Below are positions 36,883 to 49,500 of a stretch of 64,000 nucleotides of DNA, in pieces (the first letter of the stretch is position 1; each line of letters begins with the position of its first letter). The position numbers and the translations under genes are program-made. The notes below the pieces were generated by a model. The model made no database searches. It was not told the origin of the DNA and saw only the letters and a program-made list of their open reading frames with translations. Location of the stretch: positions 129,034,972 to 129,098,971 of the forward strand of contig NC_060248.1 of NCBI RefSeq assembly GCF_921293095.1, read 5' to 3'. Source of the stretch: Ischnura elegans (lineage: Eukaryota > Arthropoda > Insecta > Odonata > Coenagrionidae).

Positions 36883-37509
36883 TGTTCAGTAAATATCACA
36901 AAAATAGTGCACAATAAGACTCACAACACATTATCTTCCGCCATCATTCGCTCACACCGCCTCCACCCCACCTCCGCTTAGAGGTCGCATCGATCGCTTC
37001 CTGCGTTCTTGAATGTACTGCTCAAGACCACCGCATAAGCAGATAGTTTTTACGCAATTACGAGGAGAATCGCCAGCTATTTTGGCTACCGAAGTCTGCG
37101 TGAAACGTGCACTCTATACAAAATAATCAATAGGCAATTTATGAAACTCAAGGCTTTTTAAAAATTATCATGTGATTCGCGCGGAACTTCAAATTATTCC
37201 TCAAAGCAACAAAAGTGACCTCTCTTTTCAGATTTTGTTGGATTAGAATAAATGAGTAACGAAAACTGTGTCGTGTGACCCGGCAAATTAGTTTGGTTTG
37301 TTTGTATTTTTGTAATAAGGTATGAGCTTCTCCGTCAGCCCTGAAATTTAGTTTTTGGCCAAAGTTGTGTGAGTACATATATTTCAGCGAAGTATTTTGC
37401 AAAAGTCACCGGTGGCATGTTGCTGCCACTCTCACCAAGTAGTACACTGGGTGATAGTGTGTTCCAAACCTAAGGTTTGAGTCTTGGTGAAATGTAAAAT
37501 ATTCGGTTC
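36883..37509. promoter_or_regulatory. Divergent NF1 / kelch intergenic region
   Basis: The 627 bp between the NF1 start codon (leftward) and the earliest kelch start codon (rightward) must hold the promoters and 5' leaders of both genes. It contains a C-rich patch near 36955-36980 and a CGATCGATGCGA-type stretch near 36985-36995. I see no clear TATA box. Shared regulation is inferred from the spacing only. Confidence 0.6.
36921..36947 (-). promoter_or_regulatory. Short upstream ORF in NF1 5' leader
   Basis: Two adjacent ATGs open an eight-codon reading frame that ends at TGA 38 bases before the NF1 start. If the transcript starts upstream of 36947, this could dampen NF1 translation. No transcript start is visible, so the regulatory role is inference. 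Confidence 0.4.
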
Positions 37510-37592
37510 ATGTTAGATGTGACAAACATGACAATGGAACGACATATAATCGGTGATCGTGGAATAAAGACAGTATTTCCTCAGGAAAAAGT
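37510..37592 (+). CDS. Kelch gene exon 1
   Basis: Starts at one of three in-frame ATGs (37510, 37528, 37534) after an in-frame TAA and ends at AGT/GTAAGT in phase 2. It joins exon 2 in frame (V-T-K-Y). The peptide has no recognisable motif, so this exon rests on splice phase and position. Confidence 0.7.
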
Positions 37593-40500
37593 GTAAGTGG
37601 TTTATAATATAATGGAATCAATTTTATCAAGAGTCTCCTTTTCACATAATGCGCCTCTTACGAAAGTTGCCTGGGATTACGAACTGCGATGTTGTTGGAA
37701 AATGTTTATTTACTTTCTACAGAAACTTTAATTTTCTTTTTTTTTACTTTCAGCACGAAATATCATAGTACTTGTGACAATGACGTTATCCTTTCAGTCA
37801 ATGGTGAACAGTTCCACTGCCATCGTCATGTACTCACTACACATAGCAGTTATTTTATGGCGATGTTCAGTCATGATTTCGTGGAGAAGGACAAAGATAT
37901 TATTGATATAAAGGTCAGTCATGTTCAAAGTCGAGATAAACGGGTGAAAACTTTTTGCATTGATAAACGCTCGACTGGCGATAAACCTAGCAATCTTTCG
38001 TCGTGTATCGAAGGGTCGCTTCTTAGGGTCCATTATGAATCATCCCTTGGGAAATTTTGACGTAGATTCTCTTGGATTAAAGTCTAGTTAAGTATTTTGT
38101 CAAAATAAAAATTCTGTTTTCGTTTTGGCATTTTTCTTTTCTGTTCCTTACTGATGGGAAACCGTACTGATTTTAATAGAATGTAATTTTTTATTCAATT
38201 TGGGCATCTATTGAACATTCCAAATGTTAAACCTTTTCTATAAGTTTTGCCTCGGACATTTATAATGTTGACATGAAATCAACTTAACACTTTAAATTGT
38301 AATTAAGTAAACCTGTTGTCTTGTTCATCTCTTTAGGAAGTTGATCCTGTTGCAATGGATATTGTGCTTTCCAAAGTCTATTCTGATGATTTGAGGATCA
38401 CAGAAGAGAATTCCTTAACATTACTTCAAACTGCTTCAATGTTTCAGGTTTGTTTTGAAGTCTTGCCCTGTATTGTATCAAAGTTGGAGTTAATTTTGTT
38501 AAGATTGATGTGATTATTTTTCCCTTCATTTTTAGTTTACAGATGTGGAAAAGGAATGCATGGCCTTCATTGAGAGAACCTTGAGTGCCGATACTTGTCT
38601 AAGAGTTTTACAAATAACAGATCGTCTTTCTTTAAAGAATCTTTTCTACAAGGCTCAATGTTTTGCCTTTTGGGAATTTTCTTGTGTCAAGAAAAGTGAT
38701 GCATTTTTGGAACTTTCAATTGGTTATCTTGAATCTTATTTAGCAAGTGACCTTCTTCGGGCTAAAAATGAGACAGAGGTAACATAATACTGTTTAAATT
38801 GAAGTGCAACATTTTAAATTTTGATTTTCAGCGCTCATGCTTGCTCTAAAATTTGTACGTAGATAAATAATTCGATATAAATGATATTTAGCATGCTATT
38901 ATTTGTTAGAGAATTCCACATTGATGTGTTCTTCATCGTTGACAATTTTTTCTATGTTCAAAATTAAACTATATTTAGTTATTTGCGTTTTTATACATAC
39001 CTAAGAAAAATATGTTGGTTTGCCTTTTGTTTTGGTTTAAGCAATTCATATAGCATTATATACTCCTATGCAAGCTCTTAGTTCACTCTGGCATCACTAT
39101 AACCAATAATTGGACTTGGTATTGGAATTATAAGGATGAGCTTATATGGCATTGGAAAAGGAAATGTGATGTTTATGAACAATTGTTATCATTCGGTCGG
39201 CCATCTTTACCAATAGATTTTACTGTATCAATGCCAAGACAGCATTGGTTGTAGATAACCTCTAAAAATTGATTAGGCAACATGAAGTGACTGAGCTCAC
39301 TCTATAAAGGCCTGTTTACACGATGCATTAACACGTACGAGTCAATGTACGTTTGCGTGAATGATTTTTGTGTTGACTGGAACGGGACATGTACCAATGC
39401 ATGAACCAAATTAGAACAGGTTCTATTTTCTGTGCATGCATTCACACAAGTTGGGTGGTTGCACGGTGCATTTTGGTGTTCATTCTCGCGTTCATACATT
39501 TAGGCATTACCGTATGTGTTAATGTACTGTGTAAAAAGGCCTTAAAGTTTGATCCATTTCAATTCAAAATGTTCAGTGTTAGGTGTATCAAATCTATTTT
39601 TCCTTACCATCAAGTCTCTCATCCAATGATGTTTTTAAATTAATACATATATTCAATGGCGGAACAGATTTTATGAATTGACTAAATCAATGTATCTTCC
39701 AGGTATTTGAAGCTGCCATAAGTTGGGTGGAGCACTTTGATAGCGAGATAGAGGATGATCGTCTAGAACTGCTTCCTCGCATTCTCTCCACAGTTCGCTT
39801 TGCCTCCCTTCATGCGCAGGACCTCAAGACATTTCTTCTTTATCCGACCATTTCATCCCACTCTGAGGTAGCAAGCATTCTCCAATACATCATTTCCATC
39901 AAAGAAGCTGAAGGTAATATTAATAACTTCATATATTATAGTTGGTTATCAGAAAGCCATAAAAAATACAGCATGGAAAAAGGCGGAGCAAGTTTTGTGG
40001 TCTCCCCTTGTGAGTGGGAGTAAGAGAAAAGGTTATGTCTTGACTAGACTCATTTAGGACCAGGATTTTGGTGGCATGGTGCCCATTTTGGTGGGAGGCC
40101 CACTGTTTCTAGGTGTTGCAATTTGTAACATAATTACAGGAAAACCATGCCACTGGTTGCATTCAGAGCTACATTAACAATGGCAATGGATAAAGTGTTT
40201 TTTAACTGTAGCGTTAAACGTTTATTAACGTCAATGTTGACGACTACATGTTATCCCAGCTACACTTTGAATGCCATTGTGTGTAAAAAAAATTTCTCTG
40301 TTTTTCCGATTTTGTGAGAATTATCTCTATATTGGCGGAAGGTTCATGCTTCATGGGTGGTCCAGGCCTCTTGGGTCCACCCCTTTGATCCAGCCGTGAG
40401 ACTGACTGAAGAACAAATTTTCAGAGTTCTGTAGACTTTTTACCTGGGACGAGTAGTTGCATTACCTGTGCCAAAAAGAATCAGCACCGATATAAATGGT

Positions 40501-43500
40501 GGGGAAACCTATTTGAACCATGTTCACTCATTGAATGTAAAGGTTTTGCAAAAAAAACTATGGAAAAATATTGTGCAGTTGAAAATCTTTATGTAATAAA
40601 CTAATGAAGTGTCTATTTAACTGAAGGTCGTTCAGAATATTTTAGACTTTATTTTTTATGTTGTCCTGATAGAGTAACGGTCATACAAGCTGTTAAAAAG
40701 CCTCCTTGTAGTCTGGCTTTCAAGGTCACCTTAACCCATTACATATTCCCCAGGCTGCATGTAGGGCTTTTACCTTAGGTTCTTTCGTATGTTATGGTCT
40801 ATTTTGGCCTAATTAAGATTAATTTTCAGAAAAAAATATTATATTCATCATAGTATATGATTTACATAATGTTGCGTTTACGCAATGCTGGGAAAACTCC
40901 GGTAAATAAAGACAAAAAATAACTTTTTTAAATTTAGGTTGCGTATTTTATTTTTCATCGTCTTTTCTGATGTAATGTTCAATAATATTCAGCGTTGAAG
41001 TAAACATAGCACTTTTCACAACATAACTTATCTTTGATTTGCACACTCGACATCTTTGCCGGGAGTTATAAGTATGCTTGCGGATGAAATACCCAATTCT
41101 CCCTTCACGGGCATCTCTGGGTATGTCATTTTTCCTAAGGTGTTCTGCCAGCGGGCACCGATTTTTATGCCAAATCAGCATATTCATCAGCATTGTATTG
41201 GAAACGATTACTTGCCTCAGTAAAATTTTACGATCTCAGACCGAAATTCTAACAAAGGGATTGCTTTGCCCGTGACTTTGGCGTAAAATCACCACGGAAT
41301 CACCTCTGCACTATCAACCCCTTTTCGGAATAGTTTTTTTTCCCCTAAATCTGGATATGGTAACATGCAACATAATTATCGAGTAAATCTATCCCTCCCA
41401 TTCCCTGATTGTAATCGTTGATGATATTTCGATTTTCCTCGGGAATCTTCGTGAACACCTTTTCGTCCTTACAATGGGTTCCATATTCCCGTAATTTGAA
41501 GCAACAGCGATGACAGAGTAATCATGTCATCGTACTAAGAGAATATGTTTTGACCTGTCAAACTAATTGTGGAAATTCCCGTTAGGCTCTTTTTGTCAAA
41601 TCTCTCGAAGACATAAGTGCACATATAGACAGTTACTTATACCACTTATTTTATAAGAGCGCGACCCGGGTTTCAATGAGTAATCATCATCATCAGGCGC
41701 TAATTATAATTTGTTTATCTTGTTGTTACCTAGTTACTTGATGAATTTTAAAACGGACGCCAGAATAGGTGAAAAGGATGGGTAGAGGTATTCATTTATA
41801 AGGGTACTATCTTGATTTTCAATAATTTTTAAAATTTCTAGAATCCAGTTCTCGGCGGTCATTGCAAAAATTTAAAATATTCATTTTAAAGTCGCTTCTG
41901 TGGCAGTTACATATTAAGTGCTTAGCAAAATTACTCACCTTTTACTTTGTAAACTCACAACCTTTGAGTGCCAAAAATGTAGCTAAACTGCCTCCAAAAG
42001 ACTAAGTTGTCGATTAAAAACCATACTGACGAGTTTCATTATGCTTTGAGAAAAGCCCTCTGGTCTACCAGAGAATTCCCATCATTGCGTAAACGCAACA
42101 TTATTTACAAAAACCATATTTAAACCAGTAACGATGGAAGTTTGTGACAAAAATAAACGTGATGAATAAAGAAACTTCGAACCAAGAGAAAACATTACCT
42201 ATAGTAAGATTACTCAATAAATCTTTATAAAAAATGATTTACAATATGTAGTACTTCAATGCTTCGAAATAGGCAAATTCCGAAGTAAAATAAAAATTAT
42301 TATTTTAATGAAAATTTTTCCAAAAATAACTGAATAAGAACAAAAGGTATTTCAGAAATTCAGAAAACCAGAGAAAAAAATATCTTGACGCAAAGGTTTT
42401 TTCTAATAATTACGATTCTATAATGTTGCGTTTACGCAACGCTGGGGATTAATGGGTTAAAAAGAAGAGGGGGAAAGTATGACAGGAAGTAGAAATGAAA
42501 TGTTATTTTTAGTTCCATTGAGAAACTCTTTGTATATCCAGATAGCACAAAGCAAGAGAGTTATCCGTTTCTCATGGTTTTCTTACAGAAAAATATGATA
42601 AGCAACTTATCGTAAGCTAAGGAACCTGTATAAGGTATGAAAAAATTTAACAGCTGCAAGCAACTGGCTGGTGAAGATGCAGAGCATAATACATATACTT
42701 TTACCTAATGGCAGAAAGATAAAAAAAATAGGTTTTATGGAGTAAATAAAAATACAGGGAGAATCGAACTTGTAACCCACATCTCATCCGCTGCGCATGA
42801 TAACCACTGCACCACGGTGTCAGATTAGGTAGATGGCGTGGGTACCAATTTACAATGTAATTGTATAGAAACATTTTTATGCTGCGTGCATGAAACAAGC
42901 TGAATTCGTTCAAGGTCCACATAATCTGACATGCATTAACCCTTTTGCTGTGGCCCACCCTCCGGAAACCTACCTGTCACATGTGGCGAAAGTGCTGAGC
43001 GCATGGCCGGCAGGATTTAAAAAGTACGTTCACACCAGCGAAAGGGTTCATTTTAATTTTTGTTCAGATTACTCGATGAATGAATTATGTATTGATAGTA
43101 GTTTTTTCTTTCCAGTATTTTTATTTCCTACGTCACTGTTCATGTGAAAACATGTCTCTTTCATATAACCTTGGTTTCACCATCATTTCATAAATGTGAA
43201 TGATTTTCAAATTATAGCCATGTGATGTTATTTCTACTCATACTATAGAAGCGCCAAGAATGGAAAAATTATTCCAATACTTAAATGGCTAAATGGATAT
43301 GCTAAAATGATGGATTAATAATATCATCAAGGGAATTGCTGAGGCCTCCATTTTGTCATTACTCTGGATGTTTGTCAGCCTGGCCGTAATAAACCCAAAC
43401 GAAAATACCAACCTGCTTACTTATAAGCTCCTTCCTTATTTTTTCCTTTCACCTTATCTCAATGATTTGTATTGTGCTGGCTGGGTAATGTATCATTATT

Positions 43501-46500
43501 AAGTCTTAGTAGCCTTATTTTATTCCAATGTTCGTTGAATTTAAGATCAATAACTCCAGATATTTACAGTTGCTAATTAAAGGATCATAATATATTCTGT
43601 GAAACCAGTCCTGATCATTTTGGTGAATGAAGCAAGTTTTTCCATGATGTTCATCATTTATAGGGTCTACTGATTTGCCTGGATACGATGTTTTATTACT
43701 TTCCTTTGCTGGATGAAAAGTTTTGCCCTTTGCTATCTTTGTTTTAAATGCAAAAATATTATTTGAAATCTTGTTTGAAGTACCTCCCTCTTTCCAACAT
43801 GTGTGAAGTGAAAGGAATAAAAATATTAATATTTCTTTTCAGGCAATGTTAGTCGAGCCAATTTGGCTAATAATCTTATCTCTGATGAAAAAATAATTGA
43901 ATCTTCAAAGAAATTAATGGCAATGCCTGTGCGAGCACCTCCTCTAGTACCTTGTGTTGTTGGACATGTCGCATATTCCAAAGCCTCTTTGTTTCTCAAT
44001 GCTAGTGTTGTAAGTGGTGACTCTCCACCGAGGAGAATTAAGTCATTTCGGAAAGATAGTGAGTACAATTCTCCTTTGAACTGCCCTTAATCAGATTTTG
44101 CATATAAATATTGGAAACATGTTTGTTTGATGTTCTCTTGGTTTCATTTTTTTCAGACCCCCTTTCTGAGTTGAAACCTTACATATTGTATCTGTCAGAA
44201 GAGTTAGATAAGTCAGGTACTAAAAGGTGTAAGCTGTTACCTCTGTTACCTATTTCTAATGTCGGTTTTGGTGTTTATGAACCCAGTGGTTACAAAGTTG
44301 CAAATGTTGGTAAGTACTTTTTGGTCCATTTGGCAAAAATAAAATTATGTTGCTCACGAATGAAAATGCTCAGTGCATTCTGTATACTGAAAGAGAGAGC
44401 AGAAAATTCATGACACATAGTTTTTTAACACTATTGATTTTCCCTAAAGGATAAAGTTGCTGTAGATTTTTGAAGTATTGTGAAGGTTATGTGATGTAGA
44501 AGTACGTACCTATTTTATGCTGAGCTATCCTGGAGGCAGCCAGAAAAATTTAATGCATTACAAAAACACAAACTCACTATTAAATATTAAATCTATTATA
44601 TTAAATTTTGATGGAATCAGTCACTCAGAAGTCAGCAAAAGGTAGAACTTAAAGGTAGAATTAACGATTTCTGGATTTTCAATGTTGCATGCATACACAG
44701 AACCTAATAAAAACTTATTGTTACTCTGTGTTAATAGTGCAGAAATATTCAAATAAAGAAAAATTCAGATTGCTGTACAATTCGACCTCTATGAATAAGA
44801 ATTGGCAGTTTAAAAAAATATTTATGTAGGTGCTAATTACTGCTTCCTTACCATAATAAAGTACATATATGTATGTAGTTACATTAGTGTCCTTCCTGCA
44901 CAGGAAAGCTTAGGTGCTGATAAGACTGGACCTAATCAAATTCCCCACCTCTGTTGGTTAAGAACAAATGTGCTTTTGGAGGTAACCAGAAAGAGTAGAA
45001 AGATAGACAACTTATGTATTTGGGTTTTGATTGTTAAATATTGTATTCCAATAGGGTAGTTTCCTTCATCAAAGAAAACGAAAGGCATTGATTTCGATTC
45101 GTTACCCACCATTAGTGTATTCATAATATACAAATTATTTGGTTTTAGAAATATCAGTTTAGACAAATGTTAATGGTCAATTTTAACCTCATTTGAAATA
45201 GACCAGATTGGCGCCCATGCAATACCACTCCACGTGACGTCACAGGGACCTAGATGCTATATGAGTAGATAGGAGTTTTACATCGTCTGAGATTACCAAT
45301 GCATGCATGGGGCACAGAGCTCAAGGAAATGTCTCTTAATAATCACCTATTAAAATTGCCTATGGTCGGAAAGTTTCCTTTGTTTGATAGGGTATTAATA
45401 ATCCTTATTTAAGCCAAGTGCTACCTGTTAGCAGCCTGCATCGTAGCGGCGCTCATAGCCTCGCACCAAGTTGGCCTCACGCGGTGGCAGCTGGAACCAG
45501 AATGACATCACAGGGGCTTTTCCCGGCATTCATACTTAGCCGTCGCATTTTCGCCCACTTGAAAATTTTCACTTTTCATTTAATGGCAAAATATAGATAT
45601 CGTAATTTAAAAGCTTGAAATACGTACTCCATGAGTAATAATATTTTGATTTAGGCAATTAAAAATAATAGGAAACCACCCTATTTGTAGACATAATTCA
45701 TTTTCATTCATATGCAGTTCCTAGTCTCATTTTTTCAGTCCTCCATAGATGAGTAAACTTATGTAATTGCCTTTCTCAATCATCAGCAGCATCTGAAATC
45801 ATTTTTCAGTAGGTTCCTTTCATCTCACAGCTGCCAACCTTACTGTAAGTACTTGATTCAAGGTGTCAAAAGGTACCAATAATTATTATTTCAGCAGAAA
45901 TTTCAGTAACATAATTGCTTCAGTGAACACCTTGTCTAAACTGTTGCATGAAGAATTGTATGTATTTAATTAGGGCTTCAATCGCAAGTATGTTGTTTAT
46001 CGATTATTTTTGTTGATTTAAGTTTTGTGGAAAATTTTCCATAAAGGCTCTCTCTTTCTAGAAAGTGGTGGCAATTAAAAATAAATAATTAACATAGAAA
46101 TCTACAAAACTTTTCAAAATACATATATGTAAAGATACAAACAAAATTTTGTCACACTTAATTTAATAAATTGAAAACAAATGCTTGTAAAAAACTAGAA
46201 CTATCTGCAATAGCAGTAAAATATATCCGAAGCCTTATAAATCCAAAAAGCAGCAGTAAAGCATAAAATCCTGGTCTGATCTGTTCAGAAGCTTGATTAA
46301 TGAAAAATGTTTTTTTTTAATTCCTTATGTGTGTGTGTGTGATCATAGATGGTTGAACTGGAGAAAAATTATGTTGGAATGGTTGTTTCTTCTTTAGGAA
46401 AAGATATTTTTATATCAGGTGGACAGAATTTCATTGGACATGGCAATTGCATAATGTCAATATGGAGATTCAAGACTTTGGGTCGCCTTGGTGAAGGAAC

Positions 46501-49500
46501 TTGGTGCCAGGAGGGAACACTTCTAGGTCCACGCCGACACCACACAGTCCTTACTCTTGGAGACAGCATGTACTTGATTGGTGGTTTTGGGAAACACAGA
46601 GTCCTCCTTGATTCCATGGAAAAGTACAGCATTCCAACAGGTTGGTACACATTACATTCCAATGGTGCAGTGATGGTGGCGATCGAAGAAAACTGTGTTA
46701 TTTTTTCAGCTCAGTATTTATTTGATGAATTCAATCTTGCACTGCATATTAACTTTGTTTATTTTTATTCTGTAAATTAATTTCCCTTTTTGGTCTAGGT
46801 GAATGGCATAAATGCAGTTCAATGCCAGAGGCTTTGTATTCAGCTGCTGCGTGTGTTTTCGAAGGAAACATTTATGTTGTTGGTTCTCAAGTTTATTGTT
46901 ATCACACCTTGTCTGACTCTTGGGTAACGATACGGGAATTGAAACTCCCAAAGCACGTGGGTTTTTCATCAGCAATGGCCTATAAGGAATGGATATACTT
47001 AACTGGTATAGTATTCAGAATATTTTTTACAGTATATATATATGTATAGTATAGTCAAAGCCTTATTATCTCACAATCTAAGTTATAAATTTCAATTGGA
47101 ATACTGGTGAATATTTAACTAAGAGACTTTTCTTGGAAAGAACAGCAATTGGAATTGATTGAAAGAAATTGTAAGGGTGGTTAAATCTGGTACATATACT
47201 CACCGTGCCTCTCATCTAGTTTTGTTTTCAAAATTTAGGCTCAGGTTTCTCTTTTTGCTTGCTTTGTCTGTCCTTGTATCTATGACGTGCATCTGTTTGT
47301 TGTATGTCTTCCCAGTACATACATAGTGAAGAATTATCCCTTGCCATTATTTTAGTGTAATTTTTAAGTGAAAATACTCATTTTTGGCTCATAGTTCCCT
47401 TGCAAGGAAATGCACTGCATTTTAATTTCTGTTGTAATGACCCATTTCTCAACAAAATTTATTTATTCTTTATATATGTAGAGTGTCTTCCAGGGCCATT
47501 GCAAATATGAATTGTCTAAAGTATTGGGGCTACAATAGGGAACCCCAAAAAATAATTATGTGTGTGGCCGTGGTAGGCTCGTTTGGGTAAAATGACTCCA
47601 ATCCCATTACCACGATGAATTCTTTCCTTTCCAAAACTTTTATGACTATCGCCATAGTATCTTCATATTTTTAGTACATATAAACCCAGATAGCACAAAG
47701 TAAGAGAGTTAACCGTTTATTATGGTTTTCTTACGAAAAAAATTGATAAGCAGCTTATGTAAGCTAAGGGGCTTATATAAGGCAAGGGTAAGATGTTAGG
47801 GAAGAATAGGTAAGGAATGTCATCAAATATCCTCAGGCAACGTAAGTTGCTTCTGTTCGAGCACCAAAGGCGGCTGAACAGCGTACTGCACATGCTACGC
47901 GGTTCATCCCCACATGGTTTTAAAGGCTGCCGGTGAAATTGAGTGAGTCTTTATAAGGGCTTAACAACTGATAACAGATTTTCCCGTAAATAGAAAAAAA
48001 TTGATAACTGCAAGCGACCGGCTAGTGAAGATATAAAGTATAACACAATTACTTTATCCTTGCGGCGGAAAGAAAAAGAACTTCAGGGAGAACCGAACGC
48101 ACGACCTCCATTTCCGATGTTCTTCTCTTTAACCACTACACCACGGCAGCTGATGAAAGAGAATGGTGTATTTACCAGTTTAAAGTTTAATTATGTAGAA
48201 AAACTTGTCTAGTATGTGCATGAAAAACTGAAATTAGTCAAGGTCTACACAATTTAACATTTATGAATTTTAATTTATGGCTTGATCACCCGATGGCTAC
48301 AATATGTATATTAGATATTCCTTCCGGCATTTTTATATTATTCTACGTTGCTATTCTTGTGAAATTGTGTGTTTTTCTTACGACCATCATTTTGCCATCA
48401 GTTCATAAATGTGAATGATTTTCAAATTATGGCGGTATGATGTTATTTCTCCTCATAATATAGAAGCACCAAGAATAAAAACATTATTCTTATACATAAA
48501 GGCCTTAATAAACACTCTGAAACAATGGGATAATAACAGCATCTACGGAAGTGCTGAAAGTTTGGCATCCATTTTGCCATTACTCTGGATGTTTGTTGGC
48601 CTGGCCGTAAGAAACCAGTAACAAGCTTACTTGAGAAGCGACTTCCTTATTTCTTCCTTTCACCTTATCTCAATGACTTATAATGTGCTATCTGGGAATG
48701 GAGCCTTATGCTTGTATACCATGACTACACACACTTTACAGCATTAATTTTCTAATGTCTTAATATTACATGTTAGGTATGCATACCAATGCCTTAATGA
48801 GGTTTTCACCGAGATATGAAGTGGAGCAGAAAAAGCTGAAGGATTCCATGGAAACTGAGTGGTCTCTGGAGAATGTCGGAAATTTCAATAACAAGGCTTT
48901 GAACACTTGCATAGTCGGTTCTAAAATATATTCTTTTGGACTTCCTGGTAAGATTTTTTAGTTATTTTCAAGACTTTTCATGATGGAGGTATTTGTGTTT
49001 CTATGTGCTCTGCAAACAATTAATTCCACTAATTAGAAGTTATTATTGATTTTATTTCCCTGTGTTATACCTTTCATTGCACATCTGAATATTATGGTAT
49101 TGGAGCTACAGTTTTTTTGTAGATAGATGGTAGAGTCTTAGATTATGGCTTTATCATGTGAGGTTTCTCATTACAGTATTTGTATTGATTTTAGTCCATG
49201 GTTTATGGTTTTTGCCAAAAGCCAATACATAATTTAAAATGTACTGAGCTCATTGTAAACATAAAAATTGACTTAACACTTTTGGTGTTTAGTTGTCAGC
49301 TTATTATGGGTTCTGATAATGGGGAATTGACTACAGTAAAAAAAACTTGAAGTTAAAATAGTCCATTGAACTGAAAAATGGGCACCTCTTAGGTTCAAAA
49401 TTAATATTTCCAAAGGTTTCTAATATAGACATGCATTTATAATGCATGTAAATGTATTGATTCAATCACTTGGAAAGGTGCCAAATAATAATTGGTACCA

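Larger units (their letters stand above)
40735..42456. mobile_element. piggyBac-like element flanked by TTAA
   Basis: About 1,722 bp with ends CCCATTACATATTCCCCAG and inverted CCCATTAATCCCCAG, and TTAA immediately outside both (40731-40734 and 42457-42460). The minus strand near 40948-41193 encodes a degraded C-terminal piece with RCRVCKSK, like the cysteine-rich tail of piggyBac transposases. The catalytic core is gone. In kelch intron 5. Confidence 0.82.

Noticed and set aside
42756-42823. A functional tRNA gene on the minus strand
   Set aside because: It recurs at the same place in another copy of the same repeat and the stems do not pair cleanly.
46349-46351. ATG at the start of the kelch exon as a gene start
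   Set aside because: It directly follows an acceptor AG, and upstream exons encode matching BTB and BACK domains, so it is internal.
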